Below are positions 48,801-58,457 of a DNA stretch of 64,000 nt, piece by piece. Both the position numbers and the translations under genes were made by a program. The notes beneath the pieces were generated by a model, which was not told the origin of the DNA, did no database searches, and saw only the letters and a list, made by a program, of their open reading frames with translations. Each line of letters opens with the position of its first letter. Within the stretch, counting starts at the first letter, position 1. The stretch covers positions 1,550,001 to 1,614,000 of the forward strand of contig CAUEEP010000939.1 in NCBI GenBank assembly GCA_958450365.1, written 5' to 3'. This stretch comes from Mesorhabditis belari (taxonomy: Eukaryota > Nematoda > Chromadorea > Rhabditida > Rhabditidae).

Positions 48801-51440
48801 GCTATCTACAGCTATCAACAGCTATCTACAGCTATCAACAGCTATCTACAGCTACAGCTATCTACAGCTACAACTATCTACAGCTATCTACAGCTATCCT
48901 ACAGCTATCTACAGCAATTCTACAGAAATTCTACAGCAAATTCCCCAAACGAACTTATTTATGACGATTCTCGTAATCACGTCCATTCCCCCGCATCTCA
49001 CCATCCACACTCGGTGCCCCAGCGCTGGCATCACTTTTTCCAGAATTATCTGAAATGTTTTAGATATGAAATTATCAATACGGTACCCCCAGTTGCCAGG
49101 TAATAATTACTAGCTACTTCACTTGCTTCAATCAAAAATCTCGATACTTTATGGGTTGGGTGATCTATATTTTTGATTTCCCACTTTTCTTTTTGATTTT
49201 CAACTTTTCTTTTTGATTTCCCACTTTTCTAGGGGTAATCGAGGGCGCTGAGCACGAATTTGATAGTATTAGCATAATTTTCAACTAAAAAAAATCCCCA
49301 TTTCGACGTGTTGAAAATGACACTTTTTTTGTACTTTAAATTTGTGTACCCAACCGACTATTGGGGCACTTTTCAAGGTCAAAACTAGAGCCAAAACCAT
49401 TTTTAACCACTAAACATTCATTTTCTAGCTTAAATTGACTGGTAGAGGTAAAAAAATTGAAAAAATATTTTTCAGATTTTGACTCATGTGGGGGACCACA
49501 TGGTCGAAATTTGGAAAAAAAATAGAAATATTTTGCTTTTATTTTGCTTAAATTTGATCAGAAACGTAACCAGTAGGTTAAATTATGCCAAAAGAAGGGG
49601 GGTCGGACAAATGCGACCTTTTTTTGCGCACCTGGACATTTGCGCACCTTTTTTTTGCTGGAAAAGGCCTTAGGCAAGGCCGTAGAGCTTCGAAAATACT
49701 TCCATATACGGGAATCGTATGCGTAGATTCCGAATTTCGACAAATCAGACCTCGCTGACACGTCAAATTTGGGCTAAAAGGCAAAAACTGCGGAAAAGCG
49801 TTAAGTTGCGTAGTTTTTGCCTTTTAGCCCAAATTTGACGTGTCAGCGAGGTCTGATTTGTCGAAATTCGGAATCTACGCATACGATTCCCTTATATGGA
49901 AATATTTTTGAAGCTCTACGACCTTTCCTAAGGCCTTTTCCAGCAAAAAAAAGGTGCGCAAATGTCCGGGTGCGCAAAAAAAAGGTCACATTTGTCTCAC
50001 CCCCGTGCCAATCAAACTTTTAACTTTAGATAAAATATATTCAGTCTACCTGTGGGCCATTCGTTGCCATTGTGAAGAGTAGATCGGATGTCGACATTCG
50101 AACTGCCGTTTTTGAGTCGCCTAGTCTAAATTTTACAGATAACAGATTTTCAAATAAATTGCTTATCGATTAAATGCAGATTAAATGCAGATTAAATGAT
50201 TAAACGATGAGTTAATGCAGAATTGAAAACGATAGAAAATACGAAAAGTCACCGAAAAGTCAAATCGCTTATCGGATGAGCCTATTTGGCACTAACTTGA
50301 TCGATAAACAAGTTTAACGAATATCTGTCGTAGCCGATTATGAATGAGTGGATCCGAACGCGTCCAATCATCAAGTATTTGGTATCATTCAACGCAGAAT
50401 CATTGATAATTATGTTAAATTTTTGAAATTAGAAAGATTGGATAAAAAGAACACAAATTATGGGGCCTCAAAGTTTCCTCTTGAACAAATAGTTTTTTTG
50501 CTCCAATTTTTTTTCTTTTTATCCAATCTTTCTAATTTTAAAAATTTAACATAATTATTAATGATTCTGCGTTGAATGATACCAAATACTTGATGGTTGG
50601 ATGCTCCTAGACCCACTCATTCATAATCGGCTACGGGGGTCCCGCCGATTTTGAATGAAACGTTGTAGCGCCGGCAATTTTTAACCTAAACTCACAAATT
50701 TGGTACTAATCGAGGCAGAATCTAATTCGCTACAGGATGATATAATATTGTCTTCATACATTAAAGGGTTGCTCTACTAGAAAGATTTACCAAAAAATTT
50801 CATTCATAATCGGCTACGACATATCAGGAGGAGCTTTAAAGGGGCTTTAAAGGAGCTTTAAGGGAACTAAATAGGGGCTTTAAAGGAGCTTTAAAGGAGC
50901 TTTAAAGGAACTAAATAGGGACTATAAAGGAGCTTTAACTTTAAGCTAATCATAATCGCTTACCGATCGATCATTTGTGTAATCCGATCAATTAGATATG
51001 GCATCAAAACGGGTCCGTTCACATTCACGGCCACATCTAGAGCCTCCAAGGCTAACAAGGCTACCTAAAAAGCTCGAAATGAGTACGAAACCTTTCCTAC
51101 TTTAAAGCGAAAATTTTCCTACTTTAAAATTGCTCCCGGCAAGCCATTGAAAAGCAATATCGCAAAAGTCGTTGAGTTGCGTGGAATCGGTGGGAAGTGG
51201 TTGAATTTGGAGAGACGAAACCAGAGCTTGACCCAATTCGAGACGTTCTCTGAATGAAGTTTTTATAAGATTGTCAATGTCAGAATAAAAAGCTTAACTT
51301 AAAGAGCACCAAGTGCATCAAAATAGCATTCTTATAGCAAAAGTTCAACTGCATCCAATTACCAAAAAGATTAGCGCATCTTTTGTTTCTCACCTCGGAT
51401 CCGAGCTATTTTTGACGAGCAAATCCGCCAACCAGCTCAT
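36816..51440 (-). CDS. cls-2: CLASP microtubule-stabilising protein
   Basis: CLASPs bind microtubule plus ends and kinetochores and promote rescue. The protein starts MSWLADLLVKN (ATG 51438-51440), aligning with the start of TOG1 in other CLASPs. TOG1 continues through LIDRITQMIDRLGDSKTAVR (50.1-51.0 kb), VMPALGHRVWMVRCGGMDV and RESANEALAQLMAAFGPEIV. A second TOG domain spans about 39.9-41.2 kb (MLDEANGEVFAASIKAMTSG; LGEAVMPALLNHLKNSQNV). A Ser/Arg-rich linker follows (RSGSPTRMGNGRGAPTRQ), then C-terminal helical repeats ending at TGA 36816-36818. I traced about 24 exons. The TOG1 part is spread over 8 kb because its introns hold satellites and MITEs. C. elegans has several CLASPs; cls-2 is the nearest guess and the family call is firm. 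A copy of its last codons occurs at 17.0 kb. Confidence 0.88.
41777..41973. mobile_element. MITE, TIR GGGAGTGGGACAAATGCGAC, copy 1
   Basis: The inverted ends GGGAGTGGGACAAATGCGAC and GGGGGTGGGACAAATGCGAC lie between identical 8-bp flanks CAGTTGAC (41769-41776 and 41974-41981). It is 197 bp with runs of TTTTTTTGCGCAC inside each end. It lies in a CLASP intron. Confidence 0.9.
42448..42855. mobile_element. MITE, TIR GGTGCTATAGTAGTTG, copy 1
   Basis: GGTGCTATAGTAGTTG at the left is inverted as CAACTACTATAGCACC at the right. The interior is highly similar to 59309-59687 in the HGH1 gene. It lies in a CLASP intron. Confidence 0.9.
42943..43345. mobile_element. Foldback MITE (TGCTTATCGA family), copy 2
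   Basis: This is an inverted-orientation relative of 20331-20705, with the same CAGCTATCAATCTG and TTTTGATTGCTAT blocks in both arms. Confidence 0.88.
43912..44553. mobile_element. MITE, TIR GGCTTTCCAGAAAGTC-like
   Basis: The ends share GGCTTTC and TTCCTTTTCCTACTTTC in inverted orientation. Internal AGTGCACCAATTAA resembles the 29708 element. It is intronic in CLASP. Confidence 0.7.
45926..46455. repeat. Satellite of CAAGCTTCAAGAAT units
   Basis: About 530 bp of AAGCTTC heptamers and CAAGCTTCAAGAATCAAT units lie in the large TOG1 intron of the CLASP gene. The period 7 is regular at 46310-46440. Confidence 0.95.
47129..47213 (+). repeat. tRNA-like element with acceptor-like ends
   Basis: GAATGG at the start can pair with CCATTC at the end, and GTCGGGTTCGATTCTCTC contains a box B. 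The length suits a class II tRNA, but the D-arm and anticodon arm are poor. It is a tRNA pseudogene or SINE. It lies in a CLASP intron. Confidence 0.4.
48613..48930. repeat. CTACAGCTAT minisatellite
   Basis: About thirty units of ATCTACAGCT, some ATCCTACAGCT, lie in the intron next to the CLASP exon at about 48.95-49.05 kb. The long open frame over it (YSYLQLS repeats) is an artefact. Confidence 0.93.
49085..49595. mobile_element. Relative of the rpl-15 intron element
   Basis: It shares CCAGGTAATAATTACTAGC, ACTTTATGGGTTGGG and CTTTTCTAGGGGTAATCG with 9570-9760 and, over about 480 bp, with 53340-53800. Its right half appears to be replaced by the MITE that starts at 49597. Confidence 0.75.
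49597..50006. mobile_element. MITE, TIR GGGACAAATGCGACC family, copy 2
   Basis: The ends GGGGGGTCGGACAAATGCGAC and its inverse enclose a palindrome (GAATCTACGCATACGATTCC in both arms). Unlike copies at 41777 and 57423, no exact 8-bp target duplication was found. It is intronic in CLASP. Confidence 0.85.
50325..50822. mobile_element. Foldback MITE, TIR TCGTAGCCGATTATGAATGA
   Basis: TCGTAGCCGATTATGAATGA at the left is inverted at the right. A nested inverted pair covers 50349-50630. It is intronic in CLASP. Confidence 0.85.
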
Positions 51441-52577
51441 TTCTTCAATGAATGCATATCGATTTGAGTGAATGTACCTAAAAAAAGGGGATAAAACTTA
51501 GTGAAATTAACAAATGTGCGAAAAAGTAACAAAAGAATGGATTTCTCCTTTTTGATCCCTTTTGAGGTGTCATAAAAAGTGACAAGGGGAGCTGAAAGCT
51601 CAAAAGGAAAAGCTCAAAAGAGAAAGCTCAAAAGAGTGGTTACACTATCCTTTCAGAAATCTCGAAAAGTCAAAGAACTCAAAGAGTTAACGGCTCATTT
51701 TTCAAAATAAGCTCTTTTCAGTGTAAATGTTATTAAGTTTAGTGAGCATTCACTTGTTGAAAGGAGCTTGTAGAGTTAAAATCGTTCTCAAAGCTCGATA
51801 CAGTGCATCGGCTTCAGTACGATACAGTACATCGGCTTCAGTACGATACAGTACATCGGCTTCAGTACGATACAGTACATCGCCTTCAGTACGATACAGT
51901 ACATCGGCTTCAGTACGATACAGTGCATCGGCTTTGAGTACTCAAAACAGTAACTTATTTTAGCTAAAGATGATCCGATAATCTTTAAAATTCTGATTAA
52001 AGCCAATTCTTTGACGTAAGACAAAAAGCGGGGGTTCCGAGAAAGCAAATGCAAGATAAACATAGGATTTTTGGTGGAGAGAAAGGGGCCAAGAAGGCTC
52101 GGCTTTTAAACAACGACCAAAAATGTGCAAAAAAGGAGTTAGAGAAAGGAAAATAGGGAAAAGAGACGTTTCAACATCATTCCTGGAGAATTTCGGGGAA
52201 AAGATGGAGAATTCGAAGAGAGGAAGGGGGCCCTTTAGAGGGCGGAATGGGGACATTGTGAGAGCCGTGGAGGGCCTAGAGAAGCCCGCAGAAAGAAAAG
52301 AAACCAGCAACAAAAGAAAAAGCTGTAATTGAATCGATCTACCCGTGGGTTTTTTGATGAACTACTCTTGAAAAACCATACATGCTTAATTGGGCGGAAA
52401 AGGCTGAACCGTTAGTTTTCAAATTTCAAACCTCTACGGACCAAATGAGATCGTATCTTAAGTTAACAAAGATAATTAGCTTACTTCTTGGCTACTTGGC
52501 TACTTCTTAGCAATCACATCACAGAAAAGGTACATTAAGTTAAAAGAATTATTAGAATTTCGTGTCAAATAATATTA
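51441..52577. other. Upstream of CLASP, repeat-bearing
   Basis: No gene was found. It contains the 24-bp minisatellite at 51797-51935 and ordinary AT-rich sequence. The CLASP promoter and any 5' non-coding exon should lie here; a TTTTTTAG acceptor just upstream of the chosen ATG suggests one. Confidence 0.5.
51797..51935. repeat. 24-bp minisatellite, about six units
   Basis: GATACAGTACATCGGCTTCA plus GTAC is repeated about six times with few changes. Confidence 0.93.
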
Positions 52578-53195
52578 GGGTGGTGCAAAAGAAACTGCCG
52601 ATGGTATCAGCTCTCATTTATCAGAAACGAGCGATGCTAAAAGCATTGTTTTTTTAATGTTTTGTTCGCATATTTGTTTGCTATTTATTTCGACGTTTGA
52701 ATTTTTTGGTTGTTTATAAATAATTTGGTTATTTTATTTTAAAATGCTTATATTTTTTTGTTTAGATCATGGTCGAGCAAAAGTTTGTGCTACGAGCAGC
52801 ATTACTATCTAAATTTGGTTCCTTATCTCTTTAAATTTGGTTCCTTATCCCTCTAAATTTGGTTCCTTATTTCTTTAAAAACTTCAAAATTGGAAAGTCT
52901 GCTGCCAAATCGCATCGTTCTCTCTGTGCTGCTTTCGGAGATGGCAGTTTGTCTCTCAGGCAGTGTCAGACCTGGTTTCAACGATTCCGAGAGGGAGACG
53001 AGACTTTGGAAGATTACGAGCACGGCTCGAGGCCAGAAGTCGTGAACGAAGCCAAGCCAAGCCAAGCTTATTCAGGCCGATCCATGCCAATCTCCTCGCG
53101 ATCTTGCGAAAATATTCCATTGTGATCATGTCACCATCGAACGCCATCTTTTTTTCGAATTTACCGTCAAATCGGCAGTTTCTTTTGCACCACCC
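52578..53195 (+). mobile_element. Internally deleted mariner
   Basis: Perfect TIRs GGGTGGTGCAAAAGAAACTG lie at both ends between TA dinucleotides (52576-52577 and 53196-53197). It is 618 bp, half the normal length. A start MVEQKFVLRAA (52770) and CQTWFQRFREGDETLED remain, but the catalytic half is gone. A local TTTGGTTCCTTAT triplication interrupts the N-terminus. It belongs to a different mariner lineage from the 1045 element, judging by the TIRs. Confidence 0.92.
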
Positions 53196-53339
53196 TAATA
53201 GAATGCGAAATTCTCTTTCTTTTGACACCAAACTCATGGTCATAGGTTAAAAATTGAATTTTTGGTGAAACTTTTTCTCCTGACGTGAGTGGGCGGGGCC
53301 GTAGAAGCACATGTGCTTTTATTAGAATAAATACAGTAT

Positions 53340-54058
53340 CCCCAGTTGCAGGTAATAATTATTAGCTACTCTACTTGCTTCAATCAAAAATCTCGGTACT
53401 TTATGGGTTGGGTCACCTATATTTTTGATTTCCCACTTTTCTAGGGGTAATCGAGGACGCTGAGCACGAATTTGATAGTTTTAGCATAAGTTTTAAACTA
53501 AAAAAAACCGCCGTTTCGACGCGTTGAAAATGACACTTTTTTTTGCTCTTTAAATCTGCGTACCCAAGCGACTATTGGGGCACTTTTCAAGGTCAAAACT
53601 AGAGCCAAAACCATTTTTAGCCACTAAACATTCATTTTCTAGCTTAAATTGACTGGTAGAGGTAAAACAAATTGAAAAAATATTTTCTGCGATTTTGACT
53701 CATGTGGGGGGCCACATGGTCGAAATTTGGAAAAAAATATATAAATATTTTGTTTTTATTTTGCTTCAATTTGATCAGAAACGTAATCAGTAGGTTAGAA
53801 AATGAATATTTAGTGATTAAAAATGATTTTGGCTCTAGTTTTGACCTTGAAAAGTGCCCCAATAGTCGATAACTTGGGCTCGATAGTACTAGAAGTACTT
53901 CACTAGAAGTACACTATAGAAGCGCGCACTTTGGAGCTCCGAAACTCGGCTTAAAATGCCTTTTCCCAAGCTCTTATTGTGTTTTTCGGAATCTACGCAT
54001 AAAACTATCCCAGAAAAAGTGATTTTAAAGAAAAAAAGTGCCACCCCGCCCAAATTTA
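53340..54058. mobile_element. Relative of the rpl-15 intron element
   Basis: It shares the first 450 bp with the 49085 element, including TTTATGGGTTGGGTCACCTA. Inverted arms within it are CACTTTTCAAGGTCAAAAC (53579) and GTTTTGACCTTGAAAAGTG (53850). Confidence 0.75.
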
Positions 54059-54059
54059 T

Positions 54060-54519
54060 TAATACCATGTTCCACGTTATGCTGCAACACAATAAATATC
54101 AAAAATGTTGTTTCTAGGTAAAAAAGAAGGTACCTAGTTTAGCACGATATCCAAGTCGTCGCGCCTTCTCAGGCCGAGTGGGTGCTGGGTAGATGGCTGA
54201 CATCTGTCTGTATTGTCAGCATCGAATCGGAAGAGAGTATCGCATCACCCCCGATTGTTTCTTCCTCCATAGCTCCTGCATGTACTTGTAGGCGCCCATG
54301 TTTACCTTGAAAAAGAAAAATTGTGAATGTTTGAGAAAATGAAAGAAATTAACGGTATAAAGCGATCTAAACCGCGAGAAAAAAATTGAAAATGAAAAAA
54401 AAATGATTTTTAGAGAAGCCGATTCCTTATTTATAAAAAAAGCTTACTGTAATAGTTATAAAATACCTTGGCTGAGTATTTTTATTAAACATTAGTTATA
54501 AGGATCTACTTCATTTTCC
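54060..54519 (-). pseudogene. Duplicated rpl-15 exon 1 with flanks
   Basis: 54124-54303 matches rpl-15 exon 1 (donor side CTAAACTAGGTACC instead of CTAAACAAGGTAC), with a small deletion that removes bases in the HRAPRP region and several substitutions. The intron side (54060-54123) and the upstream side (54304-54519) also match the true locus. Exons 2 and 3 are absent, so it cannot encode L15. It marks the third copy of the rpl-15/chaf-1 intergenic block. Confidence 0.9.
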
Positions 54520-55064
54520 GGGGTAGGCTAATTTCCGCCATTTTATTTGCCCAACAGGGTCATTTGCGCAACTTTTTTTAGCGTTTTTTAAGGGATTGAC
54601 GCGAAAGCAGAGCGGCACGCTTTCCAAAGCGTGGATGTGCTACCGTACCCCGCACAAAAATTATCTTTTGCCATTCTTTTCACTTTCCTTTATTCCGTGG
54701 TGAAATCGGGAACTTTGTCCGGCTTTTATGCCGAGTCCCGCTAAGTTTTCTTTCCCCTTCGTAAAATCCATTGTTTTTGTAGCGCGTTTACTACGTTTAA
54801 AGTACGTTTAAAGTACTTTCTCCCCTCATTCGCTCCCTTCTTTTTATATTGTTTGCTCATAGTTTGTTGTTTAAAATTCTAGGATGGTTTTATTTCGTTT
54901 TATTTTCGGCTCCTTTCACTCCATTGTTTTGGATCTTGGGCGACCAATTTTGTATGGGAAGGGTGCGCTTCTATTAGAGTATTTACGGTATTTGAATTCG
55001 TAAAATAGCTTATTTTGTTGTTTTATTGCTTGTTCCTTTATTTCTATGTTAGTGTTCTTTTTAG

Positions 55065-57045
55065 ATGGTGCCCACTACGCGGAAACGAAAAGCAGCCAAA
55101 AGCAATTTGAAAAAAGGACGGATCGTCAATAGACTTGTGCCAAAATCTTACGAAACAATAAAGTGATAGGAAAGAGAAAAGATCAGAAGATTCAAAAACT
55201 CTTCTTTTGCCACTTCAACAAAGCTTTCACAACGTTGATGAACAACAGATGCGAAATAAGTTAGCGTTTACAAGAAAGGAAAAAGCGACAAAAGAAAAAA
55301 GGAGACAAAACACCGTAGCGAGAGCAAAAGCTCGGAAAGAGTGGAGAACCTAAAGGAGAAACTTCGATCACCAAGAGGCACGACTTTCGTCAAATCCGTC
55401 ATCTGACAGTGAAAAGCTCCTAGCAATGAAACGAAAAGTAAAATTATCCGATACAGGCCTTCTTGATATCAACAATTATATGAAAGAAGTTTATGGATTT
55501 CCTCTTGGTGCAAAGAGAGAGCTGGACAAGTTGCGAATTAAGTTCGAAAACACCGGATCGCTCGATGGTGGGTTTAACATAATCGATGTGCTAAAAGTGA
55601 TTGAAGGGCGAAAAATGCGATTGGGTTTTGATAAAGACGCAAAGCCAAGTCTTGTATTTTCTTTGGATAAAGGTAGAGGACGAGTTGTCTCTACTATTTC
55701 ATTTGTCGACCATCCAAGGCCGTTGTCATACTACAATTATTTGCCTGTACAAGCCTGGGTAGGATCTGATTCCTATGAGTCGCTCAAAAATAAGCAAATT
55801 TCTGATTGTCACCAAGCACTTCGAAATGCCGGCTACAAAGTCTTCATTGGTGGGGATTTGTCTTTTTTATCGACTAATGGAATGTCGTGTGCTATGTCTT
55901 ACGGTTGTCTTTGGTGTGCAAAAACTTTTGAGTGAGGAAAACAAAACGAGTCAAACAAGCATTTGGATTTGAAAATATATGGTGAAAGAGGGACAGCTGA
56001 AGTAGAAAGAAGTAGTAAATTTGTAGTAAATTTGCTGAAGCTGAAGTAGTAAATTTGTGCCTAAAAAAGACGATTTAATCGACGTCCCAAGAAATCTTTA
56101 GTTGGATCAACTCTTCATTCCTTGTCTCTTTGCCTACATTGGAAGTAAAGAAGCACCAGTTTATCAATCGTTTTTCGACTATCTCATCAGTGAAGGAATA
56201 GCTCCTCCAAAAATATTGATGAGTGGCATCATATATGAGTTTTTGAATAACACTTTCTGTTTTAGACTTCGGGGTATGTATGCGGGATTTTGTCTTGCTT
56301 ATGGCCTTGTTGAACATAGCTGTTTTGCTGTTTTCATTTCTTCCAGAATATTCTCCGACGTATAAGGTGGCTTTTTGCTTATCCAAATGGCTGGTATAAT
56401 ATCAAATTTTTTTATTTCAGAAATATGGCCTACATCACGAGGTGCAGACGCCTTTTGAGAAAACTCATATGCAGAGTGTGATGGCGCTTGCCTACATTGA
56501 TGCATTAGAAGTCGATCGCTATTTTCAAGAACTGAAAAAGTCTGCAAATGTAAATGCGAATGCACAAATTCTTCCCAAAATCTACAGTTTCTTTTTCAAA
56601 CTAGACTGAAAAATGTTTGCCTCAGGGTTTTACAAATCGTTCGAGCGATCACATTTGGGACGTTTTACCATCCGAGGATTTCGTGGGCCAGCAACATATG
56701 AGATAAATAAGTGGAACGCTTATGAGCCTGTACTTCTTGGTCAACAGATTGGAAACTCTGCTCAAGAGGGATTTCACTCTTTATTGAAGGTTTGCTAGAA
56801 AGCTTTCTAATCTTTTAACTCAGACTTTTTTAGAAAGAACCCAAGAATCCGCATCCATCTCATACTGCGGTCAGACTTTACGAAGAAATGACGTAAATAA
56901 TCAACCGTTTCAAGCTTTCATCGGCTATCAATCTCACTGTTGGACAAAACTACGCACGGAAGAAAAGAATTGTATTGGCTCGACGTTTTACTGCTATTTC
57001 TAATGGTCGCCCGGTTGCGATTTTGTGCAACATCTTTCTCAGCTT
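55065..57045 (+). pseudogene. Probable transposase of the 3.45-kb element, decayed
   Basis: I do not recognise this protein as a whole. The longest open piece is 55426-55935 (169 aa). In the same frame, sequence extends upstream through a basic stretch (FTRKEKATKEKRRQN) and downstream past stops. Candidate landmarks are HPRPLSYYNYLPVQAWVG, VFIGGDLSFLS followed by GCLWC (a C-x2-C pair), LDQLFIPCLFAYIG (56102), and SGFYKSFERSHLGRFTIRGF (56620). Next is WNAYEPVLLG...NSAQEGFHSLLK, which is followed after a short intron by HPSHTAVRLYEEM. That last part resembles the W-N-x-Y ... TNNxxEGxHxxLN ... HPS pattern near the C-terminus of MULE transposases. There are at least four in-frame stops or shifts. 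The MULE link is an inference from one motif. Confidence 0.5.
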
Positions 57046-57422
57046 TTGACTTATATTAAGAAAGTTTGATTGTTATTGTTGTCCTAAATTTCATTGCTAT
57101 TGTTGTCCTAACTTTCATTGTTATCGGTTGCACTTTTTTGTTAAAGCAATAAAATATTTTACTAATGGTTATTAGCTCTTAGGAAGGACCAATTTAGATA
57201 AATATTGAAAGATTGCGCAAAAAATTGGAAGATTTCATAAAAAATAGAAGAAAATTTTTAAAAAAACAATAAAAAAAGCTCAAAAATGAAAATAGTTATA
57301 AAAACCCGAGTGCTTAATACAGAGTTAATGCGCTATGACCCAGTTGCGCAAACGTACTTGCACAAATGACCCTTTTTGCGCAAATAAAATGGCGGAAATG
57401 AGCCCCCAAAAGCCCCTAAAGT

Positions 57423-57879
57423 GGGAGTGGGACAAATGCTACCTTTTTTTTGCGCACCCAGACATTTGCGCACCTTTTTTTCCGCACCTTCCCCATTAGC
57501 GCACCTTTTTTCGCGTTTTAAAAAAGCTCTAAAAGCTAATATTAACCAATTTCTATTCCAAAAGTTGTTTTTCTAGGTAATTTTAGGGCGTAGAATCGAA
57601 ATTTTGGCATATCAGAGCTTGTGGAAGCGAACAAACGGAGTTATACAAAGAGAAAAATCAACAATTTTCTGTAATTTGACCTAGCCGTTTTGTCTTTCAA
57701 ATTGGTTCCACAAGCTCTGATATGTCAAAATTTCGATTCTACGCCCTAAAATTACCTAGAAAAACAACTTTTGGAATAGAAATTGGTTAATAGAGCTTTT
57801 AGAGCTTTTTTTAAAACGCGAAAAAAGGTGTGCTAATGGGCAAGGTGCGCAAAAAAAAGGTAGCATTTGTCTCACTCCC
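57423..57879. mobile_element. MITE, TIR GGGAGTGGGACAAATGC family, copy 3, nested
   Basis: The ends GGGAGTGGGACAAATGCTAC are inverted at the right, and identical 8-bp flanks CCTAAAGT lie at 57415-57422 and 57880-57887. It is a 457-bp palindromic element inserted inside the 3.45-kb transposon, hence younger than it. Confidence 0.9.
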
Positions 57880-57971
57880 CCTAAAGTTATATTAAAGTGT
57901 TAAAGTTGCGCAAATGACCCAGTTGCGCAAACGTACTTGCGGAAATAAAATGGCGGAAATTAGCCTACTCC

Positions 57972-58100
57972 CATTTTCCTTGTCATTTTCGAAAATTGAT
58001 TTACCCAACCTTTTTCAAAACTAAAACTTTTATCTGTTTGTGTAATTTGATTATTTATTTATGATGATTTCAACTTTAGATACTCGTCATGGATTTTCAC
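57972..58100 (+). pseudogene. Duplicated chaf-1 upstream flank
   Basis: CATTTTCCTTGTCATTTTCG and TTACCCAACCTTTTTCAAAA match the sequence just upstream of both chaf-1 copies, up to the acceptor before the start codon (TTTAGATACTCGTCATGG). Coding sequence is not recognisable beyond the ATG. It continues the block begun at 54060 across the transposon. Confidence 0.8.
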
Positions 58101-58457
58101 GTTTTTCTTTATAAGTTATTTGTTTGTTATAACAGTTTTTTTCGTTTTTAAGGTTTTTTGTGAAGGGTGCAACTGAATATTACTTTAGAATTAGCTTATG
58201 TTGTGTTAAATCGGCTCTCATAAATTTTTATTTGAGATTTCTACACGTTAAAGTGTTGAGTAAGGGACTTTTGGGCTTTCTTTTCATTGGGTTTTCCTAA
58301 AAGTTGCTTCTCGTAGCTCACGATTTTCATGTGATAAAATAACACAAATTAGATAAAAAGTACAGTTTTAAATATTTAAACTTATTATTTTAGTGCTAAC
58401 TTTTGTTCATTTACAAGTTCTATTTTGTTCATGTTCATTTAAAAGTTCTATTTTTAG

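Larger units (their letters stand above)
54520..57971 (+). mobile_element. 3.45-kb DNA transposon, 8-bp TSD, unassigned family
   Basis: The left end GGGGTAGGCTAATTTCCGCC is inverted at the right end (GGAGTAGGCTAATTTCCGCC read inward), with similarity continuing over GCGCAA-rich subterminal sequence. Flanks CATTTTCC at 54512-54519 and 57972-57979 are identical, and the same site is present once, uninterrupted, in the paralogous loci at 10.92 and 17.49 kb. It contains a decayed multi-part gene (55065-57045) and a nested MITE (57423-57879). The 23457-24074 element has the same ends. TIR plus 8-bp target duplication fits a DDE-type cut-and-paste transposon. Confidence 0.85.

Noticed and set aside
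48607..49053. 148-aa plus-strand frame of YSYLQLS repeats
   Set aside because: It is generated by the CTACAGCTAT minisatellite and overlaps a CLASP exon on the other strand.
51960..52313. 117-aa minus-strand frame upstream of CLASP as a possible first exon
   Set aside because: No donor connects in phase to the exon at 51.4 kb, and the CLASP N-terminus is already complete at MSWLADLL.
55775..55972. Second frame inside the transposon gene
   Set aside because: It is a shadow of the better frame at 55426-55935, which carries the recognisable motifs.
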